Part shown: positions 17,654 through 25,428 of the stretch, in pieces
How positions within the stretch are numbered: the stretch's first letter is position 1
How the letters are laid out: the number at the start of each line of letters is the position of its first letter
Assembly (NCBI RefSeq): GCF_028993635.1
Contig: NZ_CP118631.1
Location: 868,001 to 932,000, forward strand
Reading direction: 5' to 3'
Length of the DNA stretch: 64,000 bases
Source: Mucilaginibacter sp. SJ
GTDB lineage: Bacteria > Bacteroidota > Bacteroidia > Sphingobacteriales > Sphingobacteriaceae
The notes under the pieces: model-generated
Database searches by the model: none
What the model was told of the DNA's origin: nothing
What the model saw: the letters and a program-made list of their open reading frames with translations, nothing else
Program-made: the position numbers and the translations under genes

Positions 17654-18388
17654 TTATTTGACGACAATTACTTCAACAAACTCATCCGGATCGTTATTGA
17701 TATCCATATATTGTTTAAAGTTCTGAATATCCTTATCAACCATATTTTTGAATACCGGGTTTAGTATTTTGGCTATGCCTGCGCCTACACCGCCTGCCGG
17801 GGGCTGATAACTGATCACCACATCAACAATGGTACCCTGCCCGTCAACCGTATCCTGAAAACGAATTTTACCGGCATTGTTGATCATTGAATCAGACAGG
17901 GAGCTCCAGCCGATCACTTCATTAGGTTCGTCATGGACAATTTCGGCATGCCAGCTGATTGTAGCTACATTTTTGGGAAGCTTCAAAACCCAGTGTGAAT
18001 ATTTAGAGTCGATGACCTCCACACTTTCCAGGTGTTTCATAAAAAGGGGCAGGTTATCAAGCTTGCGCCAAAATTCATAAACCTTTTGCCGGGGTTTATT
18101 TACAATAAACGACGAACGAATATTTACATTTATGGGATTGGTGGATAGTTTACCAATACGTTTGTAAAGCTCACAATGCCCTGTGATGCCCCTGTTTAAC
18201 AAATAGCCACCGGCACCTATTTTTACGATACTTGCAAACGGGTTTTTAAAAATATTTTTAAAACCTGAGAAACCGAGCTTCATACCACCTGCGATGGACG
18301 TAAAGCGTTCGGGCCAATTCAGGTTTATGCGGTCATCTCCATAAAGCACAGGGAAGTTGTCGGTATATTTTACTATTGTAGTTGCCAT
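17654..18388 (-). CDS. SRPBCC family protein with DUF2892-like N-terminus
   Basis: A 244-residue protein. Residues about 30-75 resemble the DUF2892 (YgaP-like) membrane segment, with Gly-rich hydrophobic turns. Residues about 90-230 form an SRPBCC (START-like) ligand-binding domain of the polyketide cyclase/dehydrase group, recognised by the Ser-Phe-Ile-Val-Asn-Lys-Pro-Arg-Gln-Lys-Val-Tyr-Glu-Phe-Trp start and the Val-Ile-Gly-Trp-Ser-Ser-Leu strand. The ligand is unknown. It appears to be a single-gene unit. Confidence 0.82.
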   Translation of the reverse strand: MATTIVKYTDNFPVLYGDDRINLNWPERFTSIAGGMKLGFSGFKNIFKNPFASIVKIGAGGYLLNRGITGHCELYKRIGKLSTNPINVNIRSSFIVNKPRQKVYEFWRKLDNLPLFMKHLESVEVIDSKYSHWVLKLPKNVATISWHAEIVHDEPNEVIGWSSLSDSMINNAGKIRFQDTVDGQGTIVDVVISYQPPAGGVGAGIAKILNPVFKNMVDKDIQNFKQYMDINNDPDEFVEVIVVK

Positions 18389-18453
18389 AGGTTTTTAAAT
18401 AGTTATCGTTTTTAAAACACCTTTAGGGCTACTAAGTTTTCCAGAAGTGAATT

Positions 18454-19710
18454 TTATTGCTTTTTGCTATAAGTAAATTTAAATTTAGTTAAATGGGGCA
18501 GGTGTTTTTTAGGGCGCTTGAGTTCATATTGGTATATCACCTGGCCAAGGTTTTTCAGGAAAGGCAGGCATACCGTTGTGTACTCGTATTTATTATCGTT
18601 CAGTATCCCATCTTCATTTGATTGCACGACGGCACTGAGCATGAACTCAACATTGTTTTTAAAATCTACGATATATGCATTATCAATATCATAACCATAA
18701 CTATCACCAACTTTATTAAAGATCCTGATGTCAGGGTTAATAACTGCTGTACTGTCTCCGCCATAGAACAAAAACTTGCAATAAGCCGGGAAATATTCGG
18801 GGCGGCGATAGGTGGGTTTGGTGTTTTCGGTGGGGAAGGTACTCATATAACGGTAAATGAAGCGATAGTCATCTATCGTTAAATTAAAGCGTTGCTTTTT
18901 AGGGAAAGTTTCAGGAAACAACAACCTTTTAAGCACCATTTGCTGATCGGCGAGAGAGTAAACATTCTTTTCAGAAAAGTCAAGAGGCTTGTTAACCAAC
19001 CGTTCGCTGCTATCTAAATAAGCTTTACCCTGCAGCATGTTTTCCAGGTGCATGGGATAATTTGACGCATCATATAGCGCCGGTTTCTGATAAATTAGCT
19101 TATTATCATTGTAAAAATCAATAGGGTTGGTGTGCTTTGTGCTTTCGCCTGCATCACCTATGGCTAACCTGCCCACAATACGGGTATTGTTAAGATGATA
19201 CTTCTTTAGCTTTTGATTGATCTCTGCACGGCCGACAAATTCATAGAGCCGGTTATATGCATCATTATCGCTTACCAGCAAGATCTTTTTAATATAATTT
19301 TCGATGCTCGCCAAACCCGTTGAGGATGATGTATCTATTTTAACTTTAGTCTGGCCGGCAAATGCACTGTCGGTAATCATGACCGATTTGCTGCTTAAGC
19401 CTTTTATTTTTAACTCGTTAAGTTTCTCAAGCGCAAAAATGGCCGTCGGAAGCTTTACAGTGCTCGCCGGGTAAAAATAATGATGCGCATTAAGATGATA
19501 GCTGTATGAAGTAAAGTGCGGAACATTGTCTTTATCCCTGTCGATCCGGGTATATAGGATCTGTATTTCGTTTTGTGCAGGATGGTTCAAAATGCCTGAA
19601 AATAGTTCGGGATGGCTATATAGTAAACCTTTCAGAAAAACGGTATCGGGTTGCTGGGCAAAACTGCCAAACGAGCTCATGATCAGCAATAAAATACAGA
19701 AACATTTCAT
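18454..19710 (-). CDS. serine hydrolase, class A beta-lactamase fold, secreted
   Basis: A 418-residue protein with a signal peptide ending near residue 18 (Ser-Phe-Ala-Gln). It carries the active-site triad of the DD-peptidase/beta-lactamase superfamily: Ser83-Thr-Val-Lys86, Ser147-Asp-Asn149, and Lys-Val-Gly in place of Lys-Thr-Gly near residue 330. It is longer than true class A beta-lactamases (about 290), with an insert between the SDN and KTG boxes. I therefore prefer a periplasmic serine hydrolase of unknown substrate; resistance to beta-lactams cannot be concluded. It is divergent from the cobalamin riboswitch. Confidence 0.82.
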   Translation of the reverse strand: MKCFCILLLIMSSFGSFAQQPDTVFLKGLLYSHPELFSGILNHPAQNEIQILYTRIDRDKDNVPHFTSYSYHLNAHHYFYPASTVKLPTAIFALEKLNELKIKGLSSKSVMITDSAFAGQTKVKIDTSSSTGLASIENYIKKILLVSDNDAYNRLYEFVGRAEINQKLKKYHLNNTRIVGRLAIGDAGESTKHTNPIDFYNDNKLIYQKPALYDASNYPMHLENMLQGKAYLDSSERLVNKPLDFSEKNVYSLADQQMVLKRLLFPETFPKKQRFNLTIDDYRFIYRYMSTFPTENTKPTYRRPEYFPAYCKFLFYGGDSTAVINPDIRIFNKVGDSYGYDIDNAYIVDFKNNVEFMLSAVVQSNEDGILNDNKYEYTTVCLPFLKNLGQVIYQYELKRPKKHLPHLTKFKFTYSKKQ

Positions 19711-19733
19711 CGTGATAAATATAGCTAATGTAA

Positions 19734-19765
19734 TTTGAGGTTAACGGATACTTATTGTATTTTTG
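19734..19765 (+). promoter_or_regulatory. promoter of the cobalamin-riboswitch transcript
   Basis: TTTG at 19734-19737, 20 bases, then TATTTTTG at 19758-19765, an exact match to the Bacteroidota -33/-7 consensus. The predicted transcript start (about 19772) is just upstream of the riboswitch fold. Confidence 0.7.
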
Positions 19766-19771
19766 CGGCGC

Positions 19772-19940
19772 TTTAGGTTTCATTATTTGTTTAATGAATT
19801 AAAAGGGAATACGGTGTAAATCCGTAACTGTCCCGCAGCTGTAAGCTCCGTAACCGTTGCCAAATCTATATAGCCACTTTCTGTAAACAGGAGGGAAGGC
19901 CAGGCAAAATGGGGAGCAAGTCAGAAGACCTGCCAAGGCG
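19772..19940 (+). ncRNA. cobalamin riboswitch
   Basis: An RNA switch that binds adenosyl- or methylcobalamin and lowers expression of the genes below it. Recognisable elements in order are AGGGAATACGGTGTAAATCC (19803-19822), the CTGTCCCGCAGCTGTAAG core, GCCACTTTCTG, GGGAAGGCCAGGC, and the B12 box AGTCAGAAGACCTGCC at 19919-19934. It sits 130 bases upstream of the BtuB start, so the receptor and probably the following membrane protein respond to B12. Confidence 0.95.
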
Positions 19941-20071
19941 TTATATGTTATTCATAGCTTTCGGGGATTGAAGCTTGGATGTGAATGCTCTTCGTTTGGC
20001 GTGTTTTCATTTTATTCATTTCCGTGTATGCTATTAAGGCTGCATTATTATTTTATACATATCAATCATAC

Positions 20072-22021
20072 ATGGAAAAAAAGTACACTAAAATTACTTT
20101 GGGATTCGGTTTGTTAGCTATTGGTTTATCTACCTCAGCAGCATATGCACAGGATACCACACGCACACTTAATACGGTAGTAGTAACTGCAAGCCGTTCG
20201 CCTAAAAAACTGTCAGACATCGGCCGCGTTGTTACCATCATTTCTGCCGATGAGATCAATAAATCGCAGGGTAAATCATTACCTCAATTATTAAATACGG
20301 TTGCCGGGATAACTTTTTCAGGTGCAAATAATGCCCCCGGTATCAGCACATCGGTTTTCCTGCGCGGAGCTTCATCTGGCAATACCCTTATCCTGGTTGA
20401 TGGTTTTCCGGTAAACAATGCATCGGGCATTGATGGCAGCTATGACCTTAATGCTTTTTCGCTGGATCTGATAGATCATATCGAGATTTTGAAAGGAAGT
20501 GGTTCAACGCTTTATGGTTCTGATGCTGTAGCAGGCGTTATTAATATCATCACAAAAAATGCTAAACAACAGGGATTGACCGGTGGTTTGCAGTTAACAG
20601 GCGGCAGCTATAATACGTTTAAAGAGTCGGCCTCATTAATTGGACAGGTGAAAAATACAGGCATAGCCATTAACCTGTCAAATACCGATTCAAAAGGTTT
20701 TGCAGCAGCTACAGATACTACGGGCAAAGGCGGTTTTAAGAAAGATGGTTTTCACCAACGTTCTGCCAGTGTGAACCTGAGCCAAAATGTCTCATCTAAA
20801 TTTATTCTTAATGGAAACCTGCAGGTAAGCCGCAATACTGGTGATCTGCCTTACGGTGCTTTTATAAACGACAATGATTACACTTATAAAAACACATTTT
20901 TATTTGGTGGCGTAGGTGCAAAATTGATTTTGCCAAAAGGTAACCTCAACGTGAACCTGTCGCAAAATACGGTTCAAAATGATTTCACCAACCTTCCCTC
21001 TGACAATGGCGGAACCCACCAGGTTACAAAAAATACAGGGCGTATAACCAATGCCGAAGCTGTGTTTAATTATGAACTGAATAAGTATTTGGACATTACC
21101 AGCGGTGCAGGTTTTAAATACAGCAATACAAGCCAGTATAGTCTGTATGAGTCAACAGCTTACCAGGCACCAGCAAGTATTATCAAAGCCGGTGATGCTG
21201 CTAATAACATATTCAGCGCATATACATCGTTATTCTTTAAGTACGATATCTTCCACATGGAACTGGGTGGCAGGTATAATAATCACAGCAAATACGGTGA
21301 CAAGTTTACCTACACCATCAACCCATCATTATTCCTTGCCGATCAGTTTAAGATCTTTGGTACCATAGCTTCGGCCTTCAAATCACCTTCGCTATATCAG
21401 TTGTTTTCGCAATATGGTAATCCCAAATTAAACCCCGAAATCACCACATCATATGAAGCTGGTTTTGACTGGGAGATTGTTAAGAATACCCTTTCATTTA
21501 ATACCCAGTTTTTCAAGCGCAATACCAAAGATGTTATCTATTTTAAAAACCTGTCTGGCCCTCCTTATAGTCAATATGCAAACGGGCAACAGCAAAAAGA
21601 TAAAGGCTTTGAAACCGAATTAAAATATCACGATAATAAAATTCATGCATCTGCATATTACGCTTATGTAACAGGTAAACTAACCGACGAAGCCGGTACA
21701 CAAACCGGCAACCTTTACCGCAGGCCTAAAAGTACCTTAGGTGCCAACATCAGTTATGATATTTTAAACGATTTTCAGGTTGGCGTTAACTACAAATATA
21801 CAGGCAACCGTACAGATCTGGCTTTTATAAACTTTCAATCAACTCCAATTACATTGAAGCATTACAATCTGGTTGATTTGCATTTGGAATATAAAGCAAC
21901 CAAAAGTTTAAATGTTTTTGGCGACCTAAACAACGTTTTGGATACTAAGTACGTAGATTGGTTAGGATATAACACCCGCGGTATCAACTTCATGCTTGGT
22001 GCCAGGTATCAATTTAAATAG
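20072..22021 (+). CDS. btuB: TonB-dependent outer-membrane cobalamin receptor
   Basis: An outer-membrane gated beta-barrel that imports cobalamin with TonB energy. The protein from the ATG at 20072 has 649 residues. It has a signal peptide ending at Ala-Tyr-Ala-Gln, a TonB-box-like Thr-Val-Val-Val-Thr-Ala, and a plug domain with Leu-Arg-Gly-Ala, Ile-Glu-Ile-Leu-Lys-Gly and Gly-Ser-Asp-Ala-Val-Ala-Gly-Val-Ile-Asn-Ile. The barrel ends in an aromatic residue (Tyr-Gln-Phe-Lys). An in-frame start at 19985 would put 29 residues of an unrelated hydrophobic sequence before the signal peptide. The cobalamin riboswitch above supports the substrate. Confidence 0.93.
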   Translation: MEKKYTKITLGFGLLAIGLSTSAAYAQDTTRTLNTVVVTASRSPKKLSDIGRVVTIISADEINKSQGKSLPQLLNTVAGITFSGANNAPGISTSVFLRGASSGNTLILVDGFPVNNASGIDGSYDLNAFSLDLIDHIEILKGSGSTLYGSDAVAGVINIITKNAKQQGLTGGLQLTGGSYNTFKESASLIGQVKNTGIAINLSNTDSKGFAAATDTTGKGGFKKDGFHQRSASVNLSQNVSSKFILNGNLQVSRNTGDLPYGAFINDNDYTYKNTFLFGGVGAKLILPKGNLNVNLSQNTVQNDFTNLPSDNGGTHQVTKNTGRITNAEAVFNYELNKYLDITSGAGFKYSNTSQYSLYESTAYQAPASIIKAGDAANNIFSAYTSLFFKYDIFHMELGGRYNNHSKYGDKFTYTINPSLFLADQFKIFGTIASAFKSPSLYQLFSQYGNPKLNPEITTSYEAGFDWEIVKNTLSFNTQFFKRNTKDVIYFKNLSGPPYSQYANGQQQKDKGFETELKYHDNKIHASAYYAYVTGKLTDEAGTQTGNLYRRPKSTLGANISYDILNDFQVGVNYKYTGNRTDLAFINFQSTPITLKHYNLVDLHLEYKATKSLNVFGDLNNVLDTKYVDWLGYNTRGINFMLGARYQFK

Positions 22022-22072
22022 CGTTTGCTTATTGTTCGGATTATTAAGTAATTTTACGCCATATATAAAATC

Positions 22073-22645
22073 ATGACCGCAAAAGATAATACCAACCGCA
22101 ACCTGTTTTTGATCCTGATGATCCTGGTTGCTGCCGCATTCAGGCTTTTAGCTTTTAAGTATAAAGAATTAAGTAATTTCAACCCGGTAGGTGCTATTGC
22201 ATTATTTGGAGGTGCTTATTTTACATCAAAATGGAAGGGGTATGCTACGGTATTGCTTACACTGTTCACAACAGATATCGTGATTAATTATCTGTATACT
22301 TCAAAGTTAACTTTATGGTATAGCGGAGCAGAGTGGGTTTATTTATGCTTTGCCTTAATGGTACTTGTTGGCAATTTGCTTGAGAGGGTAAATGTTGTCA
22401 ATGTGCTTTTAGGCTCAATCGCTACGGTTTTGATCCACTGGTTAATTACCGATCTGCCATGGTTATATGGTACAGCTTATCCGCATACGTTGGCTGGATA
22501 TGGCGAATCATTGGTTAAGGCTATTCCGTTTGAGAAAAATATGGCATTGGGTACCCTGGTATTTAGTGCAATACTTTTTGGTGGTTTTGAGTTAGCTAAG
22601 AATAAGTACACTTTTTTGCAGGATAAAAAGCAATTGGCTTTATAA
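22073..22645 (+). CDS. DUF6580-like membrane protein under B12 control
   Basis: A 190-residue polytopic membrane protein with about five helices. The N-terminal pattern (Ala-Phe-Arg-Leu-Leu then Asn-Phe-Asn-Pro-Val-Gly-Ala-Ile-Ala-Leu-Phe-Gly-Gly) is that of DUF6580 proteins, small putative transporters with resemblance to ECF S components. It starts 51 bases after btuB with no terminator between, and a strong terminator follows it, so the riboswitch should govern it. A role in inner-membrane movement of cobalamin or a precursor is inference from this linkage. Confidence 0.8.
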   Translation: MTAKDNTNRNLFLILMILVAAAFRLLAFKYKELSNFNPVGAIALFGGAYFTSKWKGYATVLLTLFTTDIVINYLYTSKLTLWYSGAEWVYLCFALMVLVGNLLERVNVVNVLLGSIATVLIHWLITDLPWLYGTAYPHTLAGYGESLVKAIPFEKNMALGTLVFSAILFGGFELAKNKYTFLQDKKQLAL

Positions 22646-22663
22646 GATAAATGAACTTAAATT

Positions 22664-22698
22664 TAAAGCGGATTGTTGAAAGGCAGTCCGCTTTTTTT
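22664..22698 (+). terminator. terminator of the btuB transcript
   Basis: AAAGCGGATT ... AGTCCGCTTTTTTT forms a near-perfect stem followed by a T-run. It closes the riboswitch-btuB-membrane protein unit before the sirtuin gene. Confidence 0.85.
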
Positions 22699-22729
22699 AT
22701 GGCCTAATCAATTATCTACATAAAACAAT

Positions 22730-23416
22730 ATGAAAAATATAGTAATACTAACCGGCGCCGGGATCAGTGCCGAAAGCGGCTTAAAAACATTCAGGGACAG
22801 CGATGGGCTTTGGGAGGGGTACAATATTGAAGATGTAGCTACTCCGCAAGCCTGGGAATGGAACCCCGTTATGGTTCAACAATTTTATAACGAGCGCCGC
22901 AAATCTGTATTGGAGGCGACTCCTAATGCTGCCCATTATGCGCTTGCCGCGCTCGAAGAAAAATATAAAGTAACCATCATTACTCAAAATATTGACGACC
23001 TGCATGAACGGGCAGGTTCAACCAATGTGGTGCATTTACATGGCATTATCACCCGTTCACAATCAAGTATAAAGCCCGAGCTTACTTATCCGATTGAGGG
23101 CTGGGAGATTAAAATGGGCGAGCTCTGCGAATTAGGCTCACAATTGCGTGCTCATGTAGTGTGGTTTGGCGAGCCTGTGCCAATGATAGAACACGCAGCC
23201 GCGATATGCGTAGGGGCAGATATATTTATGCTTATAGGTTCATCTCTTGCTGTTTACCCGGCCGCAGGGCTTATCGGTTATGTTGACCGCGAGGTGCCAA
23301 AGTATATTATCGATCCTAATATTCCTTCGGTAAATGTTAAAGGGCCTGTAATTAAAGTCCAGGAAAAAGCTACAGTTGGCGTACCTACATTGGTGAATCA
23401 ATTATTGAAAGATTAA
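22730..23416 (+). CDS. cobB: NAD-dependent protein deacylase (sirtuin, class III-like)
   Basis: Removes acyl groups from lysines using NAD. The 228 residues include Gly-Ala-Gly-Ile-Ser-Ala-Glu-Ser-Gly (9-17), Thr-Gln-Asn-Ile-Asp-Asp (85-90), the catalytic His104 in His-Leu-His-Gly, and Val-Val-Trp-Phe-Gly-Glu (143-148). Tyr53 and Arg56 form the Tyr-Xaa-Xaa-Arg pair that marks SIRT5-type enzymes preferring acidic acyl groups such as succinyl. The zinc module is degenerate: of the usual four cysteines only Cys133 is left. Recognition of the family is firm; the acyl preference is inference. Confidence 0.93.
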   Translation: MKNIVILTGAGISAESGLKTFRDSDGLWEGYNIEDVATPQAWEWNPVMVQQFYNERRKSVLEATPNAAHYALAALEEKYKVTIITQNIDDLHERAGSTNVVHLHGIITRSQSSIKPELTYPIEGWEIKMGELCELGSQLRAHVVWFGEPVPMIEHAAAICVGADIFMLIGSSLAVYPAAGLIGYVDREVPKYIIDPNIPSVNVKGPVIKVQEKATVGVPTLVNQLLKD

Positions 23417-23450
23417 ATCACTAATTCGCCAACTCACTAAATCACTAATT
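23416..23450 (+). repeat. short-period repeat AATCACTAATT between two genes
   Basis: The 38-base gap between the sirtuin and PP-loop ATPase genes is almost wholly a degenerate repeat: AATCACTAATT at each end and ACTCACTA inside. It resembles the block at 3308-3346 and is single-armed. Confidence 0.45.
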
Positions 23451-23454
23451 AAAT

Positions 23455-24168
23455 ATGAAGTGCATCTTCAACTGGAGCGGCGGTAAAGACAGCGCGCTCG
23501 CCTTATACTATTGCCTGCAAAATCCGGATCTTGAAATTGTTTATCTCGTAACCACTATTAATGATGCGGCCGATAGGATCTCAATGCATGGCGTAAGGAC
23601 TGAACTACTGATCAAACAGGCCGAAGCCATCGGCATTCCATTATATCAGATCCGCCTGCCCGAAATGTCTGGCATGAAGGAGTATGATGATATGATGCGC
23701 TACCATTTAACCCGCCTCAAAAACGAAGGCATAACCCATTCCATTTTTGGCGATATTTTTTTGGAGGATTTAAAAGATTATCGTGATGCACGGCTAAGTG
23801 AGATTGGTCTTAAAGGTATTTACCCCTTATGGAAAAGGGATACGACTGAACTCATCAATGAGTTTTTACATCTCGGTTTCGGAACAGTGATAGCCTGTAC
23901 CCAGCAACGTTTGGAGCGGATTGTTGGTAAAGAGATCAGCAGAGAAGTGATTGACGCTTTACCTGATGATGTTGATGTATGCGGCGAGAACGGAGAGTTC
24001 CACACTTTCACTTTTAAAGGGCCGATTTTTGCTCACGAAATAAAATATAAAACCGGTGTGAAAATTTTCAAGGAATATGCAGCACCTAAAAATGCTGATG
24101 ATTCATGTGTCTCCGCCGCAGACTCAACACCTTCCGGCTTTTGGTATTGCGACTTGTTACCACTTTAA
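23455..24168 (+). CDS. PP-loop ATPase, diphthine-ammonia ligase-like
   Basis: A 237-residue adenine-nucleotide alpha-hydrolase with the PP-loop Ser-Gly-Gly-Lys-Asp-Ser at residues 8-13, His-Gly-Val-Arg near 44, and Phe-Gly-Asp-Ile near 98. The family includes eukaryotic and archaeal Dph6, which amidates diphthine on EF-2. Bacteria lack diphthamide, so the bacterial substrate is unknown and the common database name would mislead. It follows the sirtuin by 38 bases. The btuB unit lies just upstream but is closed by a terminator. Confidence 0.85.
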   Translation: MKCIFNWSGGKDSALALYYCLQNPDLEIVYLVTTINDAADRISMHGVRTELLIKQAEAIGIPLYQIRLPEMSGMKEYDDMMRYHLTRLKNEGITHSIFGDIFLEDLKDYRDARLSEIGLKGIYPLWKRDTTELINEFLHLGFGTVIACTQQRLERIVGKEISREVIDALPDDVDVCGENGEFHTFTFKGPIFAHEIKYKTGVKIFKEYAAPKNADDSCVSAADSTPSGFWYCDLLPL

Positions 24169-24194
24169 CCTTCTTTTTGTTTGGCTAAATGCTA

Positions 24195-24338
24195 TTCCAA
24201 ATTAAATTTTGCTTCTATATGCATAATCCTATATATCAATAAATTAACATAAAAATATATTAAGTTTTCATTTAGCTTAATGATAAGCTAAGAAGCATTA
24301 CTACTCAAAAGGTGCCTAACTTGCCAAATTAAATTTTG
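24195..24338. repeat. AT-rich convergent gap with a 15-base direct repeat
   Basis: CCAAATTAAATTTTG occurs at 24195-24209 and again at 24324-24338, flanking very AT-rich DNA with a hairpin (TTAGCTTA-ATGA-TAAGCTAA, about 24272-24291). The region lies between the convergent PP-loop ATPase and an 82-residue gene. No coding sequence is visible. Confidence 0.5.
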
Positions 24339-24395
24339 TTTCGAATAGAGTAAATTCATAAACACCTAATTATCAGTATAATTATATAGATTAAC

Positions 24396-24644
24396 TCAAT
24401 AATTATACCTAAAATAGGCGTCTTTATAGTCAGTACGCATATCATTAAACCGGATTGCTACTTTCTTTAAAAACTCTTCGTCGAGTAACTCAAAAACGCT
24501 GTTAACGCCATCGGTTAAATCCATCTCGGGGATCTTATAACTTTGCTCAAGGGAGCCCTGCTCTATCTTTACAATAAATTTATTGTTCATATTGAGGATA
24601 GAGATTTTAAAATCCGGGTGCGGGAGTTCTGCAATAATTCTCAT
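24396..24644 (-). CDS. small hypothetical protein
   Basis: An 82-residue soluble protein without signal peptide, rich in Asp, Glu and Phe. Its stop is at 24396 and its start overlaps the CrtA-like gene's stop by 4 bases (ATGA type), so the two are translationally linked. I recognise no motif or family. Confidence 0.7.
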   Translation of the reverse strand: MRIIAELPHPDFKISILNMNNKFIVKIEQGSLEQSYKIPEMDLTDGVNSVFELLDEEFLKKVAIRFNDMRTDYKDAYFRYNY

Positions 24645-25354
24645 GTCTTTTTTATTTTATTAAACAAACCGTTAAGCGGGTCTTTACCATTAATGGTACC
24701 AAAGCTTGCAACTGGTTTAAACCGGGCGAAAAGCTCTTCGCTATACCAGCCTTCGCTTCTTGTCTTTTTTATTACTTCGGCATGTTCGGGGCTTTTATAT
24801 GCAAAAGCTTTCACGTGTTCCAGGCTTTCCCAAACAGAAAATGTTGCCTGTCTGTATACAGGCGCTTCGCCGATGCCAAACGAATTGATATATCCCGGAG
24901 CGGATTTCATCATATCTGCCACCGCGTCGACATTAGCCCAAAAATTTTTTAACCTGCTAAGTTTGATGGTTGCACGCGTGAGTACAGCAACCGGGCCATT
25001 AACATCATTTACCTCCGGTTTGCCAAAAGGCTCTTTACTATCCCAGCTTCCATGGCTTTGTATTGGAGTACACAGTATTGTCCAGTTTTCAGCGCCTAAT
25101 GTTTTCCACCACGAACTTACAAGCGATTTACCATAAAACTCATCGAAATCTTCCCGACTATCCCAGCAAGCCAATAAGCCCCATTGTTGCCAGTCGGGTT
25201 CAAGGTCAAAAGTTCCGTTTTTGCCAGAACCAAGAAGTTTATAAAAAGTGCATCCTTTTTGCATCAACAAGGGCAGGCGATGAATAGCCATAGCCAGCAG
25301 GGCAAAAGGAATAAACAGTTTGCGGTAGCGGATTATAGTGAGGCTAACAATCAT
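24641..25354 (-). CDS. CrtA-like (spheroidene monooxygenase-type) protein
   Basis: A 237-residue protein from the ATG at 25354, resembling spheroidene monooxygenase-like proteins. Visible are Phe-Tyr-Lys-Leu-Leu-Gly-Ser-Gly-Lys (about 38-46), Trp-Gly-Leu-Leu-Ala-Cys-Trp-Asp near 57, and Phe-Gly-Ile-Gly-Glu-Ala-Pro-Val-Tyr-Arg-Gln-Ala-Thr-Phe-Ser-Val-Trp near 163. True CrtA adds oxygen to carotenoids in phototrophs, but many heterotrophic Bacteroidota carry homologues of unknown function. The frame is open to 25447, overlapping the divergent fRMsr gene, so the longer start is unlikely. No carotenoid gene is nearby. Confidence 0.75.
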   Translation of the reverse strand: MIVSLTIIRYRKLFIPFALLAMAIHRLPLLMQKGCTFYKLLGSGKNGTFDLEPDWQQWGLLACWDSREDFDEFYGKSLVSSWWKTLGAENWTILCTPIQSHGSWDSKEPFGKPEVNDVNGPVAVLTRATIKLSRLKNFWANVDAVADMMKSAPGYINSFGIGEAPVYRQATFSVWESLEHVKAFAYKSPEHAEVIKKTRSEGWYSEELFARFKPVASFGTINGKDPLNGLFNKIKKT

Positions 25355-25416
25355 GCAAATGCTAAATAAAAGATTAAATATGATATTTGCCTTATTTACT
25401 TTCAATACCACATCCT

Positions 25417-25424
25417 TACTTTTG
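25417..25424 (+). promoter_or_regulatory. -7 promoter element close to a start codon
   Basis: TACTTTTG matches TAnnTTTG and ends only 4 bases before the ATG at 25429, so transcription would start at or within a few bases of the start codon (leaderless or nearly so). A TTTG at 25386 is 27 bases upstream, longer than usual, so the -33 element is uncertain. Confidence 0.4.
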
Positions 25425-25428
25425 TACC

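Noticed and set aside
18454-19710. Call as a functional class A beta-lactamase
   Set aside because: Lys-Val-Gly replaces Lys-Thr-Gly, the protein is over 100 residues too long, and a class A Glu166 motif is not evident.
24543-25136. 197-codon plus-strand frame
   Set aside because: It runs antisense to the 82-residue gene and the CrtA-like gene, has Ser/Leu-rich shadow composition and no homologous motif.
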